Shown here: in pieces, positions 1 through 8,923 of the stretch
Layout: the number at the start of each line of letters is the position of its first letter
Position numbering within the stretch: position 1 is the stretch's first letter
Source of the DNA: Bacteroidales bacterium
GTDB taxonomy: Bacteria; Bacteroidota; Bacteroidia; Bacteroidales; P3
Length of the DNA: 64,000 bases
Reading direction: 5' to 3'
Assembly (NCBI GenBank): GCA_017616895.1
Contig: JAFZXE010000005.1
Location: 1 to 64,000, forward strand
The notes under the pieces: generated by a model
What the model saw: only the letters and a program-made list of their open reading frames with translations
What the model was told of the DNA's origin: nothing
Database searches by the model: none
Made by a program: the position numbers and the translations under genes

Positions 1-189
1 GTAAACCGTAAACCCTAAACCGTAAACCGTAAACCGTAAACTGTAAACCAAAAACAGTAAACAGTAAACCCTAAACCGTAAACAGTAACCCCTAAACCCT
101 AAACGGTAAACAGTAAACCGTAAACCCTAAACAGTAAACCGTAAACTGTAAACTGTAAACTGTAAACTGTAAACTAAAACCCCTAAACA
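1..189. repeat. Degenerate 7-bp tandem array (GTAAACC-like)
   Basis: The first 189 bases read as 27 consecutive heptamers of the form (G/C)TAAAC(C/A/T/G) with no change of phase, although individual units have diverged. The array runs from the window edge to within four bases of the ATG at 193. It resembles eukaryotic telomere repeats only superficially. Similar arrays recur at 1421-1560, 3601-3708 and 30781-30840. Confidence 0.9.
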
Positions 190-192
190 GTA

Positions 193-870
193 ATGTCAAA
201 TATAATAGATATATATCACGGTTCTGTCAATAAGATTGAGCATCCGGTTTTTGGAGCAGGCAAGTCATACAACGACTATGGACGAGGCTTTTACTGCACC
301 GAGCATGTGGAGCTGGCCAAGGAATGGGCTTGCTCGGCCGACAGTGATGGCTATGCCAACCACTATCAGCTTGACATAACTGGACTTAGTGTGCTAAATC
401 TCAATGGACCAGGATACAATATCTTGAATTGGCTTGCCATATTGCTCGAAAATCGCAAGTTCAACGTGGCCGAAGGTCTGCCGCAGCGGGCAAGGGCATA
501 CATTCTGGAGAACTTCAATGTAGATTACAAGAAGTACGACATCATCATTGGCTACCGTGCTAACGACTCTTACTTTTCCTACGCAGGCGACTTTGTGAAC
601 GGCACGCTTTCGTTAGCTGATCTCTCTGAGGCCATGCGCCTGGGCAAGTTGGGCGAGCAGGTGGTGCTGAAGTCTAAGAAGGCTTTCGAAGCGCTCACCT
701 TTGTGGAGGCCATCAAGGCTCCTCGTCAGGAGTACTTTGCCAAGTACAAGTATCGTGATGAGGAGGCTCGCGGCAAGTACCGTCAGATTGCGGCTAAACC
801 GTTGGCCGAGAATCAGACCTATGTAATTGATATCATTAGAAATAATTGGAAAAATGGCCAGAGCATATAA
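193..870 (+). CDS. DUF3990 family protein, likely ADP-ribosyltransferase-like toxin
   Basis: The 225-residue protein matches the DUF3990 pattern. It has YHGS near residues 8-11, a glycine/tyrosine block YGRGFYCT around 29-36 and a late GEQVV strand near 151. These resemble the H-Y-(E/Q) arrangement of the ADP-ribosyltransferase fold, so a NAD-dependent toxin acting in the cytoplasm is a reasonable guess. There is no signal peptide or membrane segment. The start ATG follows directly on the heptamer array. The gene overlaps the next one by 17 bases, which suggests translational coupling and fits a toxin-antitoxin arrangement. Family recall is good; the enzymatic role is inferred from fold similarity and is not shown by this sequence. 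Confidence 0.65.
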   Translation: MSNIIDIYHGSVNKIEHPVFGAGKSYNDYGRGFYCTEHVELAKEWACSADSDGYANHYQLDITGLSVLNLNGPGYNILNWLAILLENRKFNVAEGLPQRARAYILENFNVDYKKYDIIIGYRANDSYFSYAGDFVNGTLSLADLSEAMRLGKLGEQVVLKSKKAFEALTFVEAIKAPRQEYFAKYKYRDEEARGKYRQIAAKPLAENQTYVIDIIRNNWKNGQSI

Positions 871-1300
871 GAAGACATATCTTAACGGAGCGATGCACAA
901 TCTTGCCGTGATGCTCGATTGCGGTGTGCGCAAGTACGGCTACCCCATCGAAGAATTCTATGAGAAGTTCCTCGCCTCCGACGTGTCGAGACAGTTTGCT
1001 GGTGGCAATCCCCGTTATCTGGTTGGCATGTCGGGTGCCGAGTTGGCCGACAGTGTTGTGGAGGCCTCCGGTGGGACGGTGAAGAGTGATAATGATGGAA
1101 CCTATACAGTCGGTCCCGAGTATTGGGCCGGATGGGTGATGGCATACTATCAGTGGCTTTCGCGACGTAGCTTCGCTTATATGCACAGTATGGGCTTGGG
1201 TATTAGTGAGGTTGTGAGTATGTATTACCCGCTTCACGAGGCCGACATCTCGAAATTCGCCGCCGCCGCTGACAGCATTATCGAAAGAAACAGAAGGTGA
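854..1300 (+). CDS. Partner protein of DUF3990 gene, putative antitoxin
   Basis: This encodes 148 mostly helical residues with no motif I can name with certainty. Similar small genes commonly sit beside DUF3990 genes in Bacteroidota, where DUF3791-type proteins are the usual neighbours, so an antitoxin or chaperone role is inferred from context. The ATG at 854 lies inside the end of the upstream gene. An in-frame start at 827 is possible and would add nine residues. The C-terminal half has a tryptophan/tyrosine-rich stretch (about residues 89-112) that may form a hydrophobic interface. No DNA-binding helix-turn-helix is obvious. Confidence 0.55.
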   Translation: MARAYKKTYLNGAMHNLAVMLDCGVRKYGYPIEEFYEKFLASDVSRQFAGGNPRYLVGMSGAELADSVVEASGGTVKSDNDGTYTVGPEYWAGWVMAYYQWLSRRSFAYMHSMGLGISEVVSMYYPLHEADISKFAAAADSIIERNRR

Positions 1301-1420
1301 ATCTAGCTTCTCGATTAAGAGAGAGCAGAGGAGAAGAAAGTCCGGAGGACTCTCAATAGCGAAGCAGAGAACAAAGATTGTTCACTATGCCGAGCAAGAA
1401 AAAGACAACGAAGTCAAACC

Positions 1421-1560
1421 GTAAACAGTAAACAGTAAACAGTAACCCCTAAACCCTAAACCCTAAACAGTAAACTATAAACAGTAAACCCTAAACGGTA
1501 AACTATAAACCGTAAACCGTAAACCGTAAACGGTAAACCATAAACCCTAAGCAAATAAAC
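1421..1560. repeat. Second heptamer array upstream of ATPase gene
   Basis: About 20 heptamers of the GTAAACC type run with constant 7-bp phase up to roughly ten bases before the ATG at 1570. The remaining spacer (1301-1420) holds purine-rich sequence with no recognisable gene. Confidence 0.85.
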
Positions 1561-1569
1561 ATACCCGCA

Positions 1570-2826
1570 ATGATACAATCTATAATAATAGATAATTTCA
1601 GAGGAATTCGCCACCTCGACGTCAAGTTGGGTGGGCGCATGAACCTCTTTGCTGGTGAAAACGGAGCCGGCAAATCAACCGTGCTCCAGGCACTGCGCTA
1701 CCTCTTGTCATGGTATGTGGCACGACTGCTCAACCGCGACGGAAGAGGCCTGATGCTCTCCCAAAACGATATCACCAAGGGCCAACCCTTTTGCCGTCTG
1801 GTCATCACGCTCGACGACGGCACCTCATGGAAACTCTACAAGAAAAGCAACAAATACAGAGGCAAACCTACTGACCGAACCGATCTCTCATCCTTGACCA
1901 CCCTCACTGACGTCATGGTGAACGATCATGAGCGCTTCAGCGGATATGTGCATTTCCCTGTCGTCGGTTGCTATGGCGTGGACCGGGCCGTGGCCGAGGT
2001 GAAGCCCCGACTCTCCAAGAAAAGTAATATGGAGCCATTGGACGCTTACGAGGCACGCCTCAGCAACGGCCATAACTTCTCCAAATTCTTCAACTGGTTT
2101 CGCGAGGCCGAGGACTTGGAAAACGAGGAACTAAGGGACAACGGGACCATCAAGACTGATGGGCAGTTGAATGCGGTCAGAGTCGCCCTCGAACAGGTTT
2201 CACCCGACTATAGCCAATTCCGAGTGAGCCGTAGCCCGCGCGATTTCCTGATGGACAAAGATGGGCAACAGTTCAGCATCAATCAGCTGTCGGACGGCGA
2301 GAAATGCTATCTCACCCTGGTGGGCGACATAGCGCGCATGTTGGCGATGACCAACCGAGGGGCAGGCAATCCATTACAAGGCAAAGGGTGCATACTGGTC
2401 GACGAGGTTGACCTGCACTTGCATCCCGTTTGGCAGTCTGAGATACTGGGCCGCCTGACACAGATCTTCCCCGGATGCCAGTTCGTGATAACCACACACT
2501 CGCCCTTCGTCGTGTCCAACGTCAAGACGTTTGCCGACGACAAATTCTTCCTTATGGAGCAGTGCGAAGCGCGTGAGGTTGCTGGCAATACCTACGGAAG
2601 GCGCATCGATCAGATACTGCTGGAATTCTTCCATGTCGAGAGTCTCAGAAACGCAGAGGTGGAAGCAACGATCAACAAGATTTGGAGCCTACTCTCCACC
2701 AAGGATTATGAATCGGAAGAGTATAAGCGGCAGAAAGCACTGCTTCGCACCCAAATCGACAGCAGCGACGAGGCAATAGCAAAAATTAATCTGGAGGAAA
2801 TCAAACAGAGAAAGGCTGCAAAATGA
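1570..2826 (+). CDS. AAA ATPase of Septu/PtuA type
   Basis: This 418-residue ABC/SMC-like ATPase of the AAA_15/AAA_21 group has a Walker A GENGAGKST at residues 29-37, an LSDGE signature near 238, a Walker B ILVDEVDLHLHP around 275-286 and a switch histidine in TTHSP near 307. The layout is that of PtuA-type ATPases, which pair with an HNH nuclease in Septu phage defence and in some retrons. The stop overlaps the start of the HNH gene at 2823 by four bases, so the two are translationally coupled. No reverse transcriptase or retron RNA was seen next to it. The protein should be cytoplasmic and would gate or assemble the nuclease. Assignment to Septu rests on architecture and pairing. Confidence 0.75.
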   Translation: MIQSIIIDNFRGIRHLDVKLGGRMNLFAGENGAGKSTVLQALRYLLSWYVARLLNRDGRGLMLSQNDITKGQPFCRLVITLDDGTSWKLYKKSNKYRGKPTDRTDLSSLTTLTDVMVNDHERFSGYVHFPVVGCYGVDRAVAEVKPRLSKKSNMEPLDAYEARLSNGHNFSKFFNWFREAEDLENEELRDNGTIKTDGQLNAVRVALEQVSPDYSQFRVSRSPRDFLMDKDGQQFSINQLSDGEKCYLTLVGDIARMLAMTNRGAGNPLQGKGCILVDEVDLHLHPVWQSEILGRLTQIFPGCQFVITTHSPFVVSNVKTFADDKFFLMEQCEAREVAGNTYGRRIDQILLEFFHVESLRNAEVEATINKIWSLLSTKDYESEEYKRQKALLRTQIDSSDEAIAKINLEEIKQRKAAK

Positions 2827-3443
2827 GGAAGATTAACAAGCAGGTCCCACCAGAGGATTTGGCCAGATATGTGAGGAGGGAGAACCCTCAGAAATTTGAA
2901 GAAATCCATCACACCTCTCACTATCCCGAACTGTATGGAGAGTGCGTTGAGTATCTGAAGACCGAGCAGGACAACCTAAGCGGCTACACCGAGAAACCAT
3001 TGAGAAACGGAGTCCATATTGACCACTATCGAAAACAGGCTTTGTTCAACACACAGGATATGGTGTTTGGCTGGGAGAACCTGATAGCTGACGAGCACAA
3101 CTCCAGCTATGGCGCTGATTACAAAGACAGGCTTGTGACGATGAGGGAAGAGTATGCCAAGCTGATCAATCCGGTGTTGGACGACCCTCACCACTACCTC
3201 ACCTATATGGACGAGGGAATCATCAAGCCCGTTGACGGATTGGCTGAGCAAGATCGGGAAAAGGCCGAAAAGACCATCGAAGTGTTCAATCTGCGTCATC
3301 CCCTGCTGAAAGAGCTCCGTGAACGGGCCATCAGGATGGTGAAGGACTACAAGGTTCAAGGCCTCACCGATGCCGAGATACTCGAGGCTCTCCACGACTT
3401 CGGCTTCACCAGCGCCGTAGAGTACGCCCTGCAAGGCAACTGA
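2823..3443 (+). CDS. HNH nuclease of PtuB/TIGR02646 type
   Basis: The 206-residue protein has an HNH core: HIDH at residues 65-68, WENL at 84-87 and HNSSYGADYKD from 92. This matches the effector family TIGR02646 (PtuB) found in Septu and retron systems. Many relatives have a zinc-binding CxYCE segment just before the HNH core. Here the equivalent segment reads SGYTE (residues 53-57), so both cysteines are absent and the protein belongs to the cysteine-free subgroup or has lost zinc binding. It starts within the stop of the ATPase gene (ATGA overlap). The likely role is DNA cleavage once the ATPase partner is triggered by phage. Confidence 0.72.
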   Translation: MRKINKQVPPEDLARYVRRENPQKFEEIHHTSHYPELYGECVEYLKTEQDNLSGYTEKPLRNGVHIDHYRKQALFNTQDMVFGWENLIADEHNSSYGADYKDRLVTMREEYAKLINPVLDDPHHYLTYMDEGIIKPVDGLAEQDREKAEKTIEVFNLRHPLLKELRERAIRMVKDYKVQGLTDAEILEALHDFGFTSAVEYALQGN

Positions 3444-4019
3444 GGGAATAAATCCACACCCTCAGCGACCTTCGTATGATGTGAGATGGCTGATGTATTA
3501 ACCAAAACGAAAAACAGTAAGTTTCTAAGCAACTAAGCAACTAAGCCCCTAAGCAATTAAACCACTAAACAATTAAACCACTAAGCTACTAAGTTTTCAA
3601 TAAACCCTAAACCCTAAACGGTAAACTGTAAACGGTAAACTGTAAACCGTAAACTATAACCCTTAACCACTAACCCTTAACTTTTAACTCTTAACTCTTA
3701 ACTAAACGGGAACTGCTTCGTATGTTGGCATCAATAGTTAAGAATTCAAAAAAAGAAGATTAACTTTTAACTCTTAACTCTTAACTCTTAACTGTCGTAA
3801 TCCTGCGGTAATCCATCCGTAATCCTGTCCTAAGTAAAAACTTTTCACTTTTTTTTAACTGAATTACTCCCTCGCACCGCCTCACAAGTACCGCTCCAGG
3901 CACATTTGCGGTGCGAGGCACACGCAAAAGAGTCTTCCGCTATATAAGTAAGGTGTCAGCCAGAGGCCTCGCAGGCTACGCCACAGGCGGCTACGAACGT
4001 AGAACGCGAGATAAAGAAT
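3444..4019. repeat. Repeat-rich spacer, no gene seen
   Basis: This 576-base spacer contains CTAAGCAA-type octamers (about 3522-3595), GTAAACC heptamers (3601-3660), and TTAACTC heptamers (3661-3708 and again 3762-3794). I see no coding potential and no consensus promoter. The last 100 bases before the next gene are GC-richer and lack repeats. Confidence 0.75.
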
Positions 4020-4949
4020 ATGAACGACGAAGAATATTGCCGAATAGTAAAGCTGGACACATTGGAGTCTTGTCGTGACTATATGAAAGTCATGACCGAT
4101 TTCTATTTCGACACCATCTTTGTAACATGTGGTAAACCAGTTCATTCTGTTAATCTTAACGATGCACGGACGTGGCTCCAGATGATGTTTTCGAAGAGTG
4201 TTCACTTCGCAAGGGCACTCGAAGGCTTCGACTATTATAAAGGGTTCCTCCATTTGAATCGAATCACAGACCATACGGTTTTGTTCTCGCTTGTTCGCGA
4301 TATGTTTGAGAGTTATATATCCTTTGGGCTCATCTATACGCTCCCAAGTACAGAGCAGCAAAGCGACTTGCTTTATTACCTCTTTGCTCATGCTGGACTC
4401 CAAGAGCGTTTTGACAACTTATCGGAGGATGCCCAAAGTAATAACCCAGAGTGGCTTCGCGATCAAAAGCAACAAATAGATGCCTGTAAGCAGAACATAT
4501 ATGAGAATGAACTCTACAAAAACAATGAGGGCGTCCGTAAGGTTGTAGATAATGCGCTAAAGTCAAAGGTTAATAAGTACCGTTATCGTTTTGCTGATGA
4601 CAATCTGATGGTATTTGTGCCATACGAGCAGGATGAAACGCTCAAGTTGCTTGGAATAAACTCTTCAGTATTTGAAGGGATATACCATTATTTTAGCTTG
4701 ATGACCCATCCTTCAGCTGTCGCTATCGATCAATTCTCTGTTGCATACAAGAACCTCGAAGAGGGTTCTATCATGCTTGCATCAACAGCCACACGATATG
4801 CAATATCGATATTGAGCCTTTTCATTCGTGAATATGCAAAGTTGTTCCCAGAAGTTCAGACTCTGTTTTCTATGCTGTCCAAATCTAAATGTCACCTCCT
4901 ATCGCTTTATGGCGATATTGTGATAAAAGATGCACACAGGAGTTACTAG
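4020..4949 (+). CDS. Hypothetical helical protein, DUF5677-like in style
   Basis: I do not recognise the family with confidence. The 309-residue protein is predicted to be mostly alpha-helical and soluble, with no signal peptide and no membrane segment. It has many aromatic and acidic residues and a conserved-looking block YHYFSLMTHPSA around 222-233, reminiscent of DUF5677-type or HEPN-like helical proteins. It is followed 86 bases later by a large nuclease-like gene on the same strand, and both are AT-rich, so they may be one acquired unit. A role in defence is a contextual guess only. Confidence 0.45.
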   Translation: MNDEEYCRIVKLDTLESCRDYMKVMTDFYFDTIFVTCGKPVHSVNLNDARTWLQMMFSKSVHFARALEGFDYYKGFLHLNRITDHTVLFSLVRDMFESYISFGLIYTLPSTEQQSDLLYYLFAHAGLQERFDNLSEDAQSNNPEWLRDQKQQIDACKQNIYENELYKNNEGVRKVVDNALKSKVNKYRYRFADDNLMVFVPYEQDETLKLLGINSSVFEGIYHYFSLMTHPSAVAIDQFSVAYKNLEEGSIMLASTATRYAISILSLFIREYAKLFPEVQTLFSMLSKSKCHLLSLYGDIVIKDAHRSY

Positions 4950-5035
4950 GAGGATTGCGACTTAATACCGTTTTTGGATCGATCTTAAACATAGGGTTTG
5001 TCAATCGGTATGGATAATAACGAATAATAAAAAGG

Positions 5036-7300
5036 ATGAGTGATATAGTAGCAAATTATCAGAAAATAATTGAGATAATGACAGAGTCTCAGTTTAGAGA
5101 CTTTGTCCTTCTCTATCATAAGGAGTATTATGCTCCTTGTGAAGTTACTATTGTTGATGGACCTTATGATGGAGGTCAAGATATCGAGATTCGTAAGCAG
5201 CATCGTGTGTTAAAATGTCAAATACAGGTTACTGTTCAAGAAAAGAATATTGAGACAAAGATAATGAGTGATGTTAGAAAGGCTTTTCTCAATTGTGAAC
5301 AATACGATCATCTCGATACGCTATATTTCTTTGTTAACCATCCAATTTCTAACTCTGTGCAAATGCGTATTCGTAAGCAGGCTCAGGCTGAAGGGATTAA
5401 TCTACAAATACAAGATTCCAAGTTTATGGCAGAAAGATCATCAGAGTATTCTTCTCTGAGGGATTTTTTGTCTAACATACTTGATGTGTCCTTACCCAAA
5501 TCTGATACAATCGATTCTAAGGTTCAAATTGTATATGAAGCGGTTTCGCAACAGAGTGGTATAAAAGCTATAAAAGAGGAACTAATAAAGACTTTCTTTC
5601 TAAAAGTTCTTTATGATAAAGGTGAGGCGACAGTGGCTGAAATATCAGCAGAGTTGGATGACGTGTTTATGAATGTCGTAAAACACCATTATTATGAAAC
5701 GTTGGCTGGTAAATTGAATGGTGTATATATTGAACAGATTCCTGACACTAAACCTAAAAGGTACACATTATTGCCAGAAGCAAAGGAATATGTAACTTCA
5801 GTTTATCTATCCGAAAAAACAAAAATACTAGAGTTACGTAACAGATATGAAACTGTTAGTAAAGAAAACGGAGTTTCTATTTCATTTGATAATATTTACC
5901 CATACATTGAACAACTTTATGATGACAACTGTAATCCGGAAAATGGAATGTTTTCGGATGTCGTTGAAGAACATCTGAATCAGCTGACCAATTATGTGAA
6001 GGAAAATATCAATGTTACCTCTGGTGAAATTGACAAAATAACCACACAGCTTTTATCCGTCTTTGATATTAATGACTATACAGGTAAACAGAGTGCAACA
6101 AAAATGTTGATTAACCTTTTTAAGGACAATCAAATTGATGGCTATCTTGCACAGAAGAATCGTAGTTTGCTTTTTGACACACCAGTCTTGATTCAGTATT
6201 TATGCTATCTTTTTAAGGATTTGGAGGATTATAAGTATCAACCTTTCCAGAATGTGCGTACTCTGATAAAAACAATAGAGGATCCACGGCTAAATGTAAC
6301 AACATTTACATTAGAGGGCTATTTTAAAGAGATGGTGTCGCATTTGAGTAGTGCGATACTAATTGGACGCTATTTGGAAGTACCAGAGATACGAGAACTT
6401 GGAAAATCAAAAAACAGCTTTTATAATTTCTATATAGAGGTTTCCTCTCGCGAAGAGGTGGGTGGGATGGATGAATTCATAGAAAGTGTTCTTGATATAG
6501 ATGAACTCCCGGATTCTCGAAATAAACTCGAGAGCATTCTAGAACAAAAGTTGCGTGAACAGCTTGAAATACTCGGATTGAGAGAAGAAAGAAGATATGA
6601 AATAGAAAACTGGCAGGAATATAAAAAAGAGTATGACTATGCGTTGTTAAATACAAGTGGAGAACGTAAATCTAATACCGCTCGGATTAATGATTTAAAT
6701 GCAATAATATATCTTTCATACGTCCCCTTTGATAGCGACTATTATCTAGTTACATGGGATGCAACTTTTGATAAGGCACGTACAGAATTGAAGATCAGAC
6801 ATTCAGATATGAGTGATTGGTATCTATACTCACCGCAGCAGTTATCAGGAACATTCTCGTTGTTAAACTTTAAAATCAATCCCACATTCATCACAAGTAA
6901 TATACTGTCGCTTATTGATGGCAGTCTTGCTTCTAATTTAGATGCAAAAAGTTTTGTGGATACCGTAATAGAGTTTCTGCAGGGTTCTTCTGATTCAAAG
7001 ATGAAAGTGGCTAAAAATCTTGCAAAATTGCGTAAATCATTATATAGGGCAGAAGTAACAGGATATGAGGCTGAGGATGAGAAACCTATAGATGACTTGC
7101 TGACTGATATATTAGACTATACAATAAAAGATGAGCAAAAATATGAATTATTTGTTCAGATAATGCAATCCGAGGAATGTATAAAAGGCATTGCTGACAT
7201 ATTAGAGAAAAACCTTGTGCTTTGGGAACAGGGCAATTATAACAAAGATACTTTGAATAAAGGTGTCGAAGATTATTTGAATGGTTTTGAACGTACGTAA
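5036..7300 (+). CDS. Large protein with PD-(D/E)XK-like N-terminus and PIN-like C-terminal region
   Basis: This 754-residue protein has no family name I can give. The first 150 residues look like an Mrr-type restriction nuclease fold: a DGGQDIEI strand at 45-52 followed by a strand with alternating glutamines (residues 62-69), where the usual E/Q-x-K is degenerate. A winged-helix-like middle follows. From about residue 378 there is a pattern seen in PIN-domain RNases: LLFDTPVLIQYL, then a glutamate near 427 in TLEGYFKE, then VTWDATFDKA near 575. The two could make a protein that senses or cuts nucleic acid. It has no membrane segment. The gene is AT-rich and stands in a defence-like neighbourhood. 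Domain calls come from pattern inspection by eye. Confidence 0.5.
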   Translation: MSDIVANYQKIIEIMTESQFRDFVLLYHKEYYAPCEVTIVDGPYDGGQDIEIRKQHRVLKCQIQVTVQEKNIETKIMSDVRKAFLNCEQYDHLDTLYFFVNHPISNSVQMRIRKQAQAEGINLQIQDSKFMAERSSEYSSLRDFLSNILDVSLPKSDTIDSKVQIVYEAVSQQSGIKAIKEELIKTFFLKVLYDKGEATVAEISAELDDVFMNVVKHHYYETLAGKLNGVYIEQIPDTKPKRYTLLPEAKEYVTSVYLSEKTKILELRNRYETVSKENGVSISFDNIYPYIEQLYDDNCNPENGMFSDVVEEHLNQLTNYVKENINVTSGEIDKITTQLLSVFDINDYTGKQSATKMLINLFKDNQIDGYLAQKNRSLLFDTPVLIQYLCYLFKDLEDYKYQPFQNVRTLIKTIEDPRLNVTTFTLEGYFKEMVSHLSSAILIGRYLEVPEIRELGKSKNSFYNFYIEVSSREEVGGMDEFIESVLDIDELPDSRNKLESILEQKLREQLEILGLREERRYEIENWQEYKKEYDYALLNTSGERKSNTARINDLNAIIYLSYVPFDSDYYLVTWDATFDKARTELKIRHSDMSDWYLYSPQQLSGTFSLLNFKINPTFITSNILSLIDGSLASNLDAKSFVDTVIEFLQGSSDSKMKVAKNLAKLRKSLYRAEVTGYEAEDEKPIDDLLTDILDYTIKDEQKYELFVQIMQSEECIKGIADILEKNLVLWEQGNYNKDTLNKGVEDYLNGFERT

Positions 7301-7841
7301 TAATTAAGGGTATTTATTTGAGACTTCGAGCCGACAGGTCTTTACACGCAGCCTGTGGCTCAATAGATGACGGCAGGCATCCCGTGGTCCTCCGCACAGT
7401 TACGGGTTCTGTCTGATAGCCGCAGACAAGATAGTACAGAAGGGGAAAAATCACATCTTCCATCTTAACAATCTTCTGCGAAACTGATTGGATTTCACGA
7501 ACAAACAATATGAATTTATAGATGTTAATCACATCATTAATCTATAACCAATGGTTCCCTATTGCGTAGTCGGTGGTAACTGAATGTGCTAGGAGGATTA
7601 TTCCATACAAACTAACAGTTTCTCTTTAAAGAATACTATTATTAATATTCAATAATGCGCTATCGTGTGAATCATGTGGCAGTGAGGCGTGGTTGGAGCG
7701 GGAATTTGAAGGCATTGTACGAGTTGGGTGGATATGGCAAAGTATAGAACCAACGAATATAATTCGATTTATTGTGACAAATGAGAAACAGTGATTTGTG
7801 AAATTGTTATTTAATTAATCTTTTTTATCATTTATTACATC
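7301..7841. other. Spacer before polysaccharide operon, no clear gene
   Basis: These 541 bases separate the nuclease-like gene from the polysaccharide operon. There is a 30-codon open frame at 7654-7746 starting MRYRVNHVAV, with no recognised homology, which could be a remnant. I found no TAnnTTTG promoter close to 7842. The last 60 bases are very AT-rich and probably carry the operon's leader. Confidence 0.5.
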
Positions 7842-8882
7842 ATGAAATACAAACTTCTTTCTGTTGGGAAAGATAAAGAATTACCCCCATCGATCAATAT
7901 AGGTGATTATGTACAGGCATTGGCGGCATCTCAGTTTTTACCAACAATAGATGGTTTTATAGATAGGGATAACGATTTAAAATCATATGATGGTGATGAG
8001 TGTAAAGTAATAATGAATGGATGGTACATGCATAAACCGCAAAATTGGCCTCCTTCATCAAAAATCATACCTTTATTTGTCGCGTTCCATATAAACTCAG
8101 CATATAAAGAATTCTTCAAAAAAAAGAGCAGTATAGACTATTTAAAGCAATATGAGCCTATTGGATGTCGTGATCCGTACACTCTAGAGTTCTTAAAATC
8201 GCAAAATGTAAAAGCTTATTTTTCTGCTTGTTTAACATTAACGCTTGGGGAAAAATACACTTCAATAGAAAAGGGTGAGAATATATATTTTGTTGACCCT
8301 TATGTTTATTATTGCATTTCATTATCAGAAATAGTCAATACTCTTTTTTCTTATATTTTCAACTTTAGATGTATTAATAGTTTGGCAAAAAAATTCGTTC
8401 CATATAAAATGGAAAAGAACCTGATTCGCAGGATATATGGTGTATCATGTTTCTACAGACAATACAGCAAGGTGTTTCCCAAAAATATTCTATTGAATGC
8501 AAGATACATATCTCATATAAGTAAAGAATATAGAGAAAGATGTCCTACTGAACGTGAATTGCTTAAAGAAGCAGAACGTTTAATTATAAATTATTCTAAA
8601 GCTAAACTTGTCATTACATCTAGAATTCATTGCGCATTGCCATGTTTAGGCATTGGTACTAATGTTATATTTGTAAAAGATGCTAATTTAGATGAAAGCA
8701 ATGCCTCTAGATTAAATGGTTTGACATCATTCTTTAATATTTTAGACTCGAGAAAAGGTATTCTGAGTTATAATAATAAGAAGGTAAATTATGAAACAAT
8801 CTTAAATCTTCATAACGACAACAGTTGGGAGAAATATTCGGATGATTTAAAAAGGAGATGCTCAGAATTTGTTAATTCCTAA
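7842..8882 (+). CDS. Polysaccharide pyruvyl transferase family protein
   Basis: The 346-residue protein fits family PF04230, enzymes that add pyruvate ketals to sugar residues using phosphoenolpyruvate, or related transferases of the CsaB/WcaK type. Visible marks are NIGDY at residues 19-23, IGCRDPYT around 106-113, SACLTLTL around 129-136 and a C-terminal SRIHCALPCLG near 259-269. It has no signal peptide, so it should act at the cytoplasmic face of the membrane on lipid-linked glycan intermediates. It is the first gene of a long co-directional operon for surface polysaccharide synthesis. The exact acceptor sugar cannot be told. Confidence 0.8.
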   Translation: MKYKLLSVGKDKELPPSINIGDYVQALAASQFLPTIDGFIDRDNDLKSYDGDECKVIMNGWYMHKPQNWPPSSKIIPLFVAFHINSAYKEFFKKKSSIDYLKQYEPIGCRDPYTLEFLKSQNVKAYFSACLTLTLGEKYTSIEKGENIYFVDPYVYYCISLSEIVNTLFSYIFNFRCINSLAKKFVPYKMEKNLIRRIYGVSCFYRQYSKVFPKNILLNARYISHISKEYRERCPTERELLKEAERLIINYSKAKLVITSRIHCALPCLGIGTNVIFVKDANLDESNASRLNGLTSFFNILDSRKGILSYNNKKVNYETILNLHNDNSWEKYSDDLKRRCSEFVNS

Positions 8883-8923
8883 AGTGTATATAAAGTGTTG
8901 CGATCATTTCGGGGAGGTTGGAT

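Noticed and set aside
1-189. Telomere-like CCCTAAA words suggesting a linear chromosome end or eukaryotic contamination
   Set aside because: The units are mixed (GTAAAC, CTAAAC), the same arrays occur inside the window between bacterial genes, and all neighbours are bacterial.
1310-1385. GAAAGTCCGG near 1336, reminiscent of RNase P RNA
   Set aside because: Only a short core word matches; the spacer of about 270 bases is too short and lacks the other conserved elements of RNase P RNA.
7314-7532. 72-codon open frame on the minus strand in the spacer before the polysaccharide operon
   Set aside because: No recognisable domain, promoter or homologue pattern; probably chance.
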